Positions 42,825-51,205 of a stretch of 56,015 nucleotides of DNA are shown one piece after another. Location of the stretch: NCBI GenBank assembly GCA_937974825.1, contig CALJVD010000101.1:1-56015 (forward strand), in the 5' to 3' direction. This stretch comes from an uncultured Oceanospirillaceae bacterium (GTDB lineage: Bacteria > Pseudomonadota > Gammaproteobacteria > Pseudomonadales > Oceanobacteraceae). Below the pieces are notes generated by a model, which searched no databases, was not told where the DNA came from, and worked only from the letters and a program-made list of their open reading frames with translations. Each line of letters starts with the position of its first letter. Within the stretch, counting starts at the first letter, position 1. Position numbers and translations under genes: made by a program.

Positions 42825-43784
42825 ATGCAGCATCAGGGTTATGATTTAATTGGTGATATCCATGGGTGTGGTTTAACGCTAATACGCCTGTTAGAACAAA
42901 TGGGATACACCAAGAAAAACGGTGTATACCAGCATCCTAAACGCAAGGTTGTATTTATTGGTGATATTGTCGACCGTGGACCTAACATTCGTTTAGCTTG
43001 TCATGTGGTGCGTGACATGGTGGACGCTGGTCATGCCGATATTGTTATGGGCAACCATGAGTACAATATAGTCACTTATTGTGCTGAAGCACCGCCCAAC
43101 ATGAAGCAGCGTTACTTACGACCTCATACTAAGCGCAATACATTTATCGTTGAGCAAACACTTGAGCAGTTCGCCAACTATCCTGAAGAATTTAAAGAGT
43201 TTCTGGACTGGTTTTTAGAGATTCCATTGTTTAGGGAATACGATAACTTCCGAGCCATTCATGCTTGTTGGGATCAAGTAATGATCGACGAGTATTTACG
43301 CCGCTACGGAAATAATAAGATCACCAGAGCCATGCTCCCTGAATCTGTAAACCCTGATTCATTCTTATTCAAATTTTTAGACCGCAGCTTGCGCGGTACG
43401 TCACTTAAACTACCAAACAACCGTTCTATGACTGCGAAAGACGGTATGGTTAGGCAGTTCTTTAGAACAAAGTTCTGGGAAGAAAATCCACAACAATACA
43501 GCGATGTTGTTTTTCAGCCCGATCCATTACCAGAAGACATTGAACATGCACTTTTATCGCCTGAAGAAAAAGAACAGTTGTTGTTTTACGGACCAGACGA
43601 AAAGCCACTCTTTATTGGCCACTACTGGATGCAAGGTTTACCAGAGCCTATTGCCCCTAATATTGTTTGTTTAGACTACAGCGCAGTGAAATATGGCCGC
43701 TTAGTAGCTTATCGCATGGATAACGAGACATTGCCTCAAGCTAATAAGTACACTTGGGTTAGAGTTGAAAGGACCGAACGCTAG
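42825..43784 (+). CDS. Calcineurin-type metallophosphoesterase
   Basis: The 319-residue protein has the metal-binding motifs of phosphoprotein-phosphatase-type enzymes in order: GDIHGCG at the start, FIGDIVDRGP, VMGNHEYN, and GHYWMQG near the end. The size and motif order resemble diadenosine-tetraphosphatase (PrpE-like) and Ser/Thr phosphatase groups, so the substrate is unclear. GGGGAG lies six bases upstream of the ATG. The stop overlaps the rhomboid start by one base (TAGTG). Confidence 0.88.
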   Translation: MQHQGYDLIGDIHGCGLTLIRLLEQMGYTKKNGVYQHPKRKVVFIGDIVDRGPNIRLACHVVRDMVDAGHADIVMGNHEYNIVTYCAEAPPNMKQRYLRPHTKRNTFIVEQTLEQFANYPEEFKEFLDWFLEIPLFREYDNFRAIHACWDQVMIDEYLRRYGNNKITRAMLPESVNPDSFLFKFLDRSLRGTSLKLPNNRSMTAKDGMVRQFFRTKFWEENPQQYSDVVFQPDPLPEDIEHALLSPEEKEQLLFYGPDEKPLFIGHYWMQGLPEPIAPNIVCLDYSAVKYGRLVAYRMDNETLPQANKYTWVRVERTER

Positions 43785-44623
43785 TGGAGCCGATTGTTGC
43801 ATTGGTGGCAGAGCCATCACTTAACCTTGTCCCTTTAACCAGTCGCTTGTGGGCAGAGAAAATCCCACATCGAGTGGTGACCAATCATGAGAATAAACAG
43901 TGTTTACTGTTGGCTAATCCTGCCGATAAGGCGCGCGTAGATGAGTTGCTCACTCTTTGGAAACAAGGCGAGTTAGAGTATTTACCCATTGAAAAAGCAC
44001 CGCGTGCTAGTCATGGGAATGTGACCACGGCTATTACAAAGGCGCCTGTCAGTGTGGTTACGCTTGCGATATTAGTGCTGATGTATATCTGGATGCACCT
44101 GAGTACTGAATGGTATTCATGGTTAACTACAGCAGAGCATTTGTGGCCAGCTAAAAGCTTAAGCTTACAAACTTATTTTGATATTGGGTTTTGGGAAATG
44201 TACCGCCCAGTACTATTACACTTTTCATTAACACATATAGTGTTCAACGGTTTGTGGTGGTGGATATTAGCCCCGCAAATTGAACGATTAGATGGTGTTA
44301 AACCTTTGTTGGTACTGATTATTTTGTGTGGCTTTGTAGGTAATGCCGTACAGTGGTGGTATGCCGGTCCTGCCTTCGGTGGTGCCTCGGGAATTACTAT
44401 GGGCTTTTTAGGGTGGGTAGGAATACGTCTACAAAAAGTTTCCTATCCATTCCCACCCATGTTGTTGCCGGTTATGGTAGGTATAATGCTATTAACCATT
44501 GCAACCGATGTAGTGCTTCCTGGCGTAACAGGAACCGCTCACGGCGCACATATAGGCGGGCTAGTTGCAGGTTTGTTACTTGGACTAGTATGGCCACCAA
44601 AAACACAGACAGTACCCCAGTAA
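43784..44623 (+). CDS. glpG: Rhomboid intramembrane serine protease (GlpG-like)
   Basis: The 279-residue protein cleaves transmembrane substrates inside the membrane. A soluble N-terminal domain (about 1-75), like that of GlpG, precedes six membrane helices. The catalytic Ser203 is in FGGASGITMG, the His256 in TAHGAHIGGLVAG, and the HxxxN motif is at 151-155 (HIVFN). It starts with GTG, overlapping the previous stop by one base, so translation is coupled. E. coli glpG sits in the glp region; this context with nadK is different, and no substrate is evident. Confidence 0.9.
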   Translation: MEPIVALVAEPSLNLVPLTSRLWAEKIPHRVVTNHENKQCLLLANPADKARVDELLTLWKQGELEYLPIEKAPRASHGNVTTAITKAPVSVVTLAILVLMYIWMHLSTEWYSWLTTAEHLWPAKSLSLQTYFDIGFWEMYRPVLLHFSLTHIVFNGLWWWILAPQIERLDGVKPLLVLIILCGFVGNAVQWWYAGPAFGGASGITMGFLGWVGIRLQKVSYPFPPMLLPVMVGIMLLTIATDVVLPGVTGTAHGAHIGGLVAGLLLGLVWPPKTQTVPQ

Positions 44624-44688
44624 CTTCAAGAAATTATTTAAATTTGACGCCGCGATTGGCGTTTATTGATTAAGGCAGAGATCACCTT

Positions 44689-44943
44689 ATGGAACTAGAA
44701 AAGCTAATTAAATCACTGACTCCCGAAATCTATCAAAACCTACGTTCAGCGGTGGCACTAGGGCGTTGGCCTGATGGACGTACTGTCAGTAAAGAGCAGC
44801 GTGAATACAGCATGCAAGCCATTATCTATTATGAAGAAATGCATAATGTACCTGAAACCGAGCGTGTGGGTTATATGGAGCAGCGTTGTAAGTCGCAACA
44901 GAAGAAAGAAGTTGAACATAAAGGTTACGAGTTAAAACTTTAA
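44689..44943 (+). CDS. YeaC-like DUF1315 family protein
   Basis: The 84-residue cytoplasmic protein fits DUF1315 (E. coli YeaC): SLTPEIYQNLRSAVALGRWPDG, then VSKEQREYSMQAIIYYEEMHNV. The function is unknown. Its stop codon overlaps the start of the next gene by one base (TAATG), so the two are translationally coupled. Confidence 0.88.
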   Translation: MELEKLIKSLTPEIYQNLRSAVALGRWPDGRTVSKEQREYSMQAIIYYEEMHNVPETERVGYMEQRCKSQQKKEVEHKGYELKL

Positions 44944-45785
44944 TGGCACAAATTGAACTGGCGGGTGCGCTCGACAAAATGGCCATCAGTGCAACCAATG
45001 ATGGCAATGCCATGTACCAATTAGTACTTGGTGAAGAAAATCTAGCGCTTAACAATCAGCTAGAAAAAACGATACAGCTCGAGTTTCAAGGACAAATTCA
45101 TTGTCGACACTGTCAACGACTGACCAATAAAAGCTTTAGTCAGGGGTTTTGTTATCCCTGCTTTAAACGATTAGCACAGTGCGACACATGCATGATGAGC
45201 CCAGAAAAATGTCATTTTCATTTAGGCACATGCAGAGAGCCTGACTGGGCTGAGCGTGTTTGTTTTTCTGATCATATTGTCTATTTAGCCAACTCTTCAG
45301 GTTTAAAAGTAGGTATTACTCGAGCTACGCAAATGCCAACCCGTTGGTTAGACCAAGGAGCAACCCAAGCATTGCCTATTGCTCGTGTTGCTTCACGCCG
45401 ATTATCGGGGTTGCTTGAAGATTTATTTAGAGGTCAGATGTCCGATCGAACAAACTGGCGAGCTATGCTCAGAGGGGATGCGGCAGCGGTCGATTTAGAA
45501 TCCGAGCGCGATAATTTGTTTACTACCTTTGCAGCACAAATAGACGCTTTAAAAGCAGAGCATGGAGAGTCTTCTATTGAGTTGCTGCGTACCGATGCGG
45601 TCAATGAGTTTAGCTATCCGGTTATCGAGTATCCAACTAAAATAGTAAGTCATAACCTAGAAAAGACACCTATCGTTAGTGGTACTCTGCTAGGGCTTAA
45701 AGGTCAGTATATTATTTTAGATACAGGGGTGATGAACTTGCGAAAGTACACCTCTTACCAAATTTCTTTTGCATTAAGCAATTAA
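44943..45785 (+). CDS. DUF2797 family protein with cysteine cluster
   Basis: The 280-residue protein matches DUF2797. A Cys-rich part (about residues 50-105: CRHCQRL, FCYPCFKRL, CDTCMMSPEKC, GTCREPDW) should bind zinc or an iron-sulfur cluster. It is followed by the family block HIVYLANSSGLKVGITRATQMPTRWLDQGA, which looks like a GIY-YIG-type fold (YLA and KVGIT strand ends, then an Arg helix). That would suggest nucleic-acid contact; I mark this as inference. It is cytoplasmic and lies between the DUF1315 and pepN genes. Confidence 0.85.
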   Translation: MAQIELAGALDKMAISATNDGNAMYQLVLGEENLALNNQLEKTIQLEFQGQIHCRHCQRLTNKSFSQGFCYPCFKRLAQCDTCMMSPEKCHFHLGTCREPDWAERVCFSDHIVYLANSSGLKVGITRATQMPTRWLDQGATQALPIARVASRRLSGLLEDLFRGQMSDRTNWRAMLRGDAAAVDLESERDNLFTTFAAQIDALKAEHGESSIELLRTDAVNEFSYPVIEYPTKIVSHNLEKTPIVSGTLLGLKGQYIILDTGVMNLRKYTSYQISFALSN

Positions 45786-45794
45786 GGGCAGTTT

Positions 45795-48419
45795 ATGGGT
45801 ATTGCGCAACCAACAGCAACTCAGCTAATTGATTACACAGAGCCAAATTTTTGGGTGAATACCACAGAGTTAACCTTTGAGTTACAGCCAGAAAGCACGC
45901 TAGTGACGGCGCGCCTTGAGTTAGAGCGTAACACTAAACAACCTGCTAATAGCCCATTGGAATTAGACGGGCATGAGCTTGAGTTAATTTCAGTCTCTGT
46001 TAATGGGAATACGCTAAGTGCTGACCAATACCAGTTAAGCGATGAGCAATTAATAATTCCTAATCTGCCTGATAGCGCTGTCTTAGAAACAAAAGTAAAG
46101 ATTAATCCTGCCAATAATACTGCGCTTGATGGCCTGTATCGTTCCGGTGGCATGTACTGCACTCAGTGTGAAGCCCAAGGCTTTAGACGTATTACTTTTT
46201 ACCCGGATCGCCCAGACGTTATGTCAGTGTTTACCACGCATATTATTGCAGACGCTAAAATTAATCCGGTGATGCTATCAAACGGTAATTTGGTATCAGG
46301 TGAAGAAACTGCAGGTGTTCGTACCGTTACTTGGCATGATCCACATAAAAAACCGTCATACTTGTTTGCTTTAGTTGCCGGTGATCTACTGGTTAAAGAA
46401 GATAGGTTTGTTACTCAGAGTGGGCGTGAGGTTGCGTTAAAACTTTATGTGGAGCCACAAAATATTGATAAAACTGGCTATGCTCTTGATGCTCTAAAAC
46501 GCTCGATGCGTTGGGATGAAGAAGTTTACGGCCGTGAGTACGATCTAGATATCTTTATGATAGTGGCAGTAGACGATTTCAATATGGGAGCCATGGAAAA
46601 CAAAGGGCTTAATATTTTTAACTCCTCTTGTGTGTTGGCGAATCCTGCAACTGCGACGGACACAGCTTATCAACGTATTGAATCTATTGTTGCGCACGAA
46701 TACTTCCACAACTGGTCGGGTAACCGTGTTACTTGTCGAGACTGGTTCCAATTAAGTCTGAAAGAGGGATTCACTGTCTTTCGTGATGCCTCATTCTCTG
46801 CCGATATGAACTCAGCAGTCGTTAAGCGCATTGAAGATGCTACATTAATGCGTACCGCACAATTTGCTGAAGATGCAGGCCCAATGGCGCATCCCGTTCA
46901 GCCAGATTCCTACATAGAAATTTCTAACTTCTATACCATGACGATTTATGAAAAAGGCGCAGAAGTTGTACGCATGCTTAATAAAATTGTCGGTGCAGAA
47001 GGTTTCCGTAAAGGCTCCGACTTGTATTTTGAACGACATGATGGACAGGCTGTTACTATTCATGAATTCGTCGGCGCAATGGAAGACGCCAATAATATCG
47101 ATCTAACGCTGTTTAAACGCTGGTATAAACAAGCTGGCACACCGTTAGTGCAAGCGAGTACTGAATACAACACAAGTACACAACAGCTCAAATTAACGTT
47201 GACGCAGCAATGCCCTGATACTCCAGGACAAACGAATAAACTACCTATGTGGCTGCCAGTGCAGTTAGGACTGATTGCAGAAAATGGTCAGGATATACCC
47301 ATTCAAGTTGAGCCTGCTAATGCATGGAATGATGCAAGCCAAGTATTGCACTTTACAGAGCAAGAGCAGCAGTTTATCTTTTCAAATGTGCCTAGCAATG
47401 TGCGCTTGTCTTTGTTCCGCGATTTTTCAGCACCTATTAAGCTTGAATATGATCAAAGCGATGACGATCTTTTGTTTTTGCTTGAGCATGATAGCGACGG
47501 TTTTAATCAATGGGATGCGGGGCAGAAGTTAATGCTGCGCTGGGTGCAGCAAGCACAGAGTGGTGTTTTTGAGTTATCCGATCAGGCCAAGCAAGGCCTT
47601 AAAAACCTATTGAGTCGTAGCGATTTAGACGGTGATTTAGTGGCGTATTTACTAAAAGTGCCGAGTGAGTCTTATATTGCAGAGTTCTCAGAGTCGATCG
47701 ATCCTATTGCCATTCATCAGGCGCGAGAAAAAGTAGTTGGTGCATTAGCCTCTGCTTTAGAGTTAGAATTTAAAAATTGTTACGAGCGTTTAAATATTAA
47801 ACAAGAGTATGCGCCAGTGCATAAGCAAATGGCGTCTCGTAGTTTAAAAAATTTATGTCTAAGTTATTGGGCAAAAGCTTCTGCAGAGGGTGTTCAGCAA
47901 GCCGAGCAACAATACAATGAATCTGACAACATGACGGATCAGATGTCGGCGTTAACTATCTTAGTGAATGAGGCTAATAAAGATCAGGCTCAAATAGTCT
48001 TAGATAAGTTTTACCAGCAGTGGCAGCACGACAGCTTGGTTGTGAATCAGTGGTTTAGTGTTCAAGCCGGATCTACAGCACTGGGTACTGTGAGTCATAT
48101 TAATGCGTTGCTAGCGCACTCTGCATTTGACTGGCGAAACCCAAATAAGATTCGTGCGGTGCTAGGAGCTTTTGCTAATCAATCACTGGTTAACTTTCAT
48201 CAAATGAATGGTGAAGGCTATGAAGTCTTAAAAGACGCTATACTAAGATTAAATAAAGCCAATCCGCAGATTGCATCACGATTAATAACACCGCTGACTC
48301 GGTGGAAACGATTTGTACCGGCACACAGTAAACTGATGAAAGAACAGCTAGAAACTATTCTAAATAGTGGCGAGCTTTCTAAAGACGTTTATGAGGTTGT
48401 AAGTAAGAGTTTAATTTGA
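45795..48419 (+). CDS. pepN: Aminopeptidase N
   Basis: PepN is a zinc M1-family aminopeptidase of broad specificity in the cytoplasm. The 874-residue protein has the substrate motif GAMENKG at 265-271, the zinc motif HEYFH at 301-305 with the third ligand Glu324 in LKEGFTVF, and the long helical C-terminal domain of bacterial PepN. It starts nine bases after the DUF2797 stop. No terminator is visible before the DUF1329 gene, 60 bases on. Confidence 0.98.
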   Translation: MGIAQPTATQLIDYTEPNFWVNTTELTFELQPESTLVTARLELERNTKQPANSPLELDGHELELISVSVNGNTLSADQYQLSDEQLIIPNLPDSAVLETKVKINPANNTALDGLYRSGGMYCTQCEAQGFRRITFYPDRPDVMSVFTTHIIADAKINPVMLSNGNLVSGEETAGVRTVTWHDPHKKPSYLFALVAGDLLVKEDRFVTQSGREVALKLYVEPQNIDKTGYALDALKRSMRWDEEVYGREYDLDIFMIVAVDDFNMGAMENKGLNIFNSSCVLANPATATDTAYQRIESIVAHEYFHNWSGNRVTCRDWFQLSLKEGFTVFRDASFSADMNSAVVKRIEDATLMRTAQFAEDAGPMAHPVQPDSYIEISNFYTMTIYEKGAEVVRMLNKIVGAEGFRKGSDLYFERHDGQAVTIHEFVGAMEDANNIDLTLFKRWYKQAGTPLVQASTEYNTSTQQLKLTLTQQCPDTPGQTNKLPMWLPVQLGLIAENGQDIPIQVEPANAWNDASQVLHFTEQEQQFIFSNVPSNVRLSLFRDFSAPIKLEYDQSDDDLLFLLEHDSDGFNQWDAGQKLMLRWVQQAQSGVFELSDQAKQGLKNLLSRSDLDGDLVAYLLKVPSESYIAEFSESIDPIAIHQAREKVVGALASALELEFKNCYERLNIKQEYAPVHKQMASRSLKNLCLSYWAKASAEGVQQAEQQYNESDNMTDQMSALTILVNEANKDQAQIVLDKFYQQWQHDSLVVNQWFSVQAGSTALGTVSHINALLAHSAFDWRNPNKIRAVLGAFANQSLVNFHQMNGEGYEVLKDAILRLNKANPQIASRLITPLTRWKRFVPAHSKLMKEQLETILNSGELSKDVYEVVSKSLI

Positions 48420-48423
48420 GCAA

Positions 48424-48480
48424 ATGAACAAGATTCATTATTCTTATGGAAAAGCACAAAGAGAAATTGAGGTCGCTTAA
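48424..48480 (+). CDS. Possible 18-residue leader ORF before the DUF1329 gene
   Basis: ATG at 48424 opens 18 codons (MNKIHYSYGKAQREIEVA) that end in a TAA overlapping the DUF1329 start (TAATG). Only GAG precedes it as a ribosome binding site. It could be a coupled leader peptide or chance. Confidence 0.2.
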   Translation: MNKIHYSYGKAQREIEVA

Positions 48481-49850
48481 TGAAAATAAATAAATTGGGT
48501 CTGGTTAGTGCATGTACCCTTGCTCTGTTTTTTACAGCAGCAGGTAATGCAGCAGTATCCGTAAAAGAAGCCGATAGATTAAAAAGCGATCTGACCCCTA
48601 TGGGCGGTGAGCGAGCTGGTAACGGCAGTGATATTCCACCATGGCGTGGAGGTTTGAATTTACCACCTCTAGGTTTTACTAAGTCAGGTCAGAAGCACGT
48701 TGATCCATTCCCTGACGATAAGCCATTATTTACCATTACTGCTCAAAATATGAGCCAGTACGAACAGTACTTAACCGAAGGTCAAAAAGGACTGTTTAAA
48801 ACCTATCCAAATACCTTCCAAATGCCCATCTATAAAACAAGACGTACAGCAGCAGCGCCTCAATGGGTGTATGAAAACACCTACAAAAATGCTCTACGTG
48901 CAGAGTTAGTAGAAGGTGGTAACGGTGTAGAATATGCCTTTGGTGGTATTGCTTTCCCGATTGTAAAAAGCGGTGTCGAAGCAGTTTGGAACCACTTAAC
49001 TCGTTGGCGTGGTGTGTACTTAATTCAAAACGCTACCGAAGTAGCGGTGCAGCCAAACGGTAATTTCGCGCCTATTACAGTAGAGCGTGAAATTGAATTT
49101 AACTACTATCGCCAAGACAAAGGGATAGAAGGGTTAAATAACACCTTATTCTATTATGTATCTACCACTAAGGCGCCAGCGCGCTTAGCCGGTGGTGCTA
49201 TCTTGTTACAAGAACCACTAAACCACATGGAAACGCCTCGTCAGGCATGGGGTTATAACGCTGGTCAGCGTCGTGTACGTTTAGCACCTAACGTTACTTA
49301 TGATACGCCAGTGGCGGCGGCAGATGGCCTACGCTTTATCGATGAAACGGATATCTTCAGTGGTTCACCAGACCGTTATAACTGGAAGTTAGTAGGGAAG
49401 AAAGAAATGTACATTCCTTACAACAACTACGCGATCAAATCAGGCGACCTTAAATATAAAGATATCTTAATGGCAGGCCACGTAACGCCTAAATATACCC
49501 GTTACGAAAAACACCGCGTGTGGGTGGTGGAAGGCAACTTAAAATCGGATGTTCGTCACTCCTATGCTAAGCGTGTGTTCTATATTGATGAAGATACATG
49601 GAGCATTGCTGCCGCAGATATGTATGACAACAACGGTAATTTATGGCGTACCAGTTTGGCTTACATTAAGACCTACTATGATATGCCATCAACCTGGTCA
49701 GGGTTAGATGTGTTCCACGACTTAGTAAGTAAGCGTTATCACGTACAATTACTAGACAACGAAGAAAGCGGTACGGTGGATTACAGTAAGCAGCCTCCAG
49801 GCGAACGTTACTTTACGCCATCTGAATTAAGACGACGCGGAAGACGTTAG
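48480..49850 (+). CDS. DUF1329 family secreted protein
   Basis: The 456-residue protein has a signal peptide (to about residue 24, AAGNAAVS) and then the DUF1329 fold: KEADRLKSDLTPMGGERAGN at the start, AWGYNAGQRRVRLAPNVTYD and MYIPYNNYAI in the middle, and the end SWSIAAADMYDNNGNLWRTS-like block. DUF1329 proteins resemble LolA/LolB and VioE-type hydrophobic-ligand barrels, so a periplasmic lipid or hydrophobic-molecule carrier role is plausible. Next come a Ycf48-like gene and an RND exporter gene, the usual partners. The third common partner, a DUF1302 outer-membrane barrel gene, is not in the window. A strong terminator follows. Confidence 0.9.
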   Translation: MKINKLGLVSACTLALFFTAAGNAAVSVKEADRLKSDLTPMGGERAGNGSDIPPWRGGLNLPPLGFTKSGQKHVDPFPDDKPLFTITAQNMSQYEQYLTEGQKGLFKTYPNTFQMPIYKTRRTAAAPQWVYENTYKNALRAELVEGGNGVEYAFGGIAFPIVKSGVEAVWNHLTRWRGVYLIQNATEVAVQPNGNFAPITVEREIEFNYYRQDKGIEGLNNTLFYYVSTTKAPARLAGGAILLQEPLNHMETPRQAWGYNAGQRRVRLAPNVTYDTPVAAADGLRFIDETDIFSGSPDRYNWKLVGKKEMYIPYNNYAIKSGDLKYKDILMAGHVTPKYTRYEKHRVWVVEGNLKSDVRHSYAKRVFYIDEDTWSIAAADMYDNNGNLWRTSLAYIKTYYDMPSTWSGLDVFHDLVSKRYHVQLLDNEESGTVDYSKQPPGERYFTPSELRRRGRR

Positions 49851-49862
49851 ACATACTTTATC

Positions 49863-49886
49863 AACGTAGGCCTAGTGGCCTACGTT
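49863..49886 (+). terminator. Rho-independent terminator after the DUF1329 gene
   Basis: AACGTAGGCC (49863-49872) pairs perfectly with GGCCTACGTT (49877-49886) around TAGT, then TTATTTG. It divides the DUF1329 gene from the Ycf48-RND pair, which must have its own promoter or depend on read-through. Confidence 0.9.
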
Positions 49887-49998
49887 TTATTTGTACATAA
49901 GTAAATTACATTCTGTAACAATTCAAGGTTAGCAAAGCATAAAATCGTCATATAGACTTGCGGCCTATAAAAATAAATTATAACAATCGGAGCACACT

Positions 49999-51204
49999 AT
50001 GTTACCTACGTTCAGCCGTGAGCGGATGCGTGACTTAGCATCAAAAACATTTCAAGTGGGATTCTTAGTAACAGCTTTTTTAATTTCCCCCCTTTCTCAT
50101 GCAGAATGGAAAGATCCTTTGAACGTTCCTTCAGTAAAAACTGAGCGTGCGCATGAGTCCTTACTGTTAGACGTTACTCGTGCAGACAAGCGTTTGGTGG
50201 CTGTTGGTTCACATGGTCATATTATTTATTCTGACGACAATGGTTTGAGCTGGACACAATCCAATGTTCCAGTATCTGTCACCTTAACTAATGTATTTTT
50301 TGTATCAGGAAAAATCGGTTGGGCCGTTGGTCATGACAGCGTGATATTAAAAACAACAGACGGTGGTCAGAATTGGGTACTACAATTTGATGGCATGAGA
50401 GCAAACCAAGCCATCGTTGAAGGTGCTCAGAAAGCCGTAGACGAAGCAGTGGAAGTCTTAGCTGCCGCAGAAGAATCTGATGATCAGGACGCAATTTACG
50501 AAGCCGAAGCGCATTTAGAAAACTTAAATTTCGCTTTAGATGACGCTATTTACGATAAAGACAAAAACTCAACCAAACCCTTCCTAGATATCTGGTTTTA
50601 CAACGCTAACCAAGGTTACGCTGTTGGTGCCTACGGAATGTTCTTTTACACCAATGACGGTGGTCAAAATTGGTTGAACGGTATTTCACGTGTTCCAAAC
50701 CCGAATCGTTTCCATCTAAATAGTATTGTGATGACTGGTGGTAACGTTCTAACAATGGTTGGTGAACAAGGTCTAATTGTTCGTTCGGAGGATCTTGGTG
50801 AAACTTGGACCGAACAAGATAGCCCATACATGGGGTCGTTTTTTGGTTTGGCTGCCGAAGGTGATCAACAGTTATTATATGGGTTAAGAGGCCATGTTTT
50901 TTACACTCAAAACAGTGGTCTAAACTGGTTGGAGGTTGATACCGGTGCAGAGCAAACTCTATTAGGTGGTTTGGTTGGTAAAAGACAAACTGTATTAGTG
51001 GGCAGTTCAGGGGCTGTATTAATGTTTAATAAAGCCATGAAAATCACTAAGGCGTTTTCGCTAGAAGGACGAAAAGATCACTCGGGTATTGCAGAAACAG
51101 CAGAGGGTGGTTTTGTATTAGTGGGTGAAGCGGGTGTATTGCGCATTGATGCAAATGGCACAATACAAAAAGAAGTAATCAGTGCCGCGAAGGGAGAGTT
51201 ATAA
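49999..51204 (+). CDS. Ycf48-like beta-propeller protein
   Basis: The 401-residue protein has a signal peptide (to about residue 35, PLSHAEW) and then repeated BNR/Ycf48 blades of the type GKIGWAVGHDSVILKTTDGGQNW and GYAVGAYGMFFYTNDGGQNW. Ycf48 itself helps assemble photosystem II, but non-photosynthetic bacteria have many relatives next to RND exporters, so a periplasmic assembly or scaffold role for the exporter is inferred. Residues about 131-193 are a long Ala/Glu-rich insert, predicted helical hairpin, between blades. The RND gene starts one base after the stop. Confidence 0.9.
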   Translation: MLPTFSRERMRDLASKTFQVGFLVTAFLISPLSHAEWKDPLNVPSVKTERAHESLLLDVTRADKRLVAVGSHGHIIYSDDNGLSWTQSNVPVSVTLTNVFFVSGKIGWAVGHDSVILKTTDGGQNWVLQFDGMRANQAIVEGAQKAVDEAVEVLAAAEESDDQDAIYEAEAHLENLNFALDDAIYDKDKNSTKPFLDIWFYNANQGYAVGAYGMFFYTNDGGQNWLNGISRVPNPNRFHLNSIVMTGGNVLTMVGEQGLIVRSEDLGETWTEQDSPYMGSFFGLAAEGDQQLLYGLRGHVFYTQNSGLNWLEVDTGAEQTLLGGLVGKRQTVLVGSSGAVLMFNKAMKITKAFSLEGRKDHSGIAETAEGGFVLVGEAGVLRIDANGTIQKEVISAAKGEL

Positions 51205-51205
51205 A

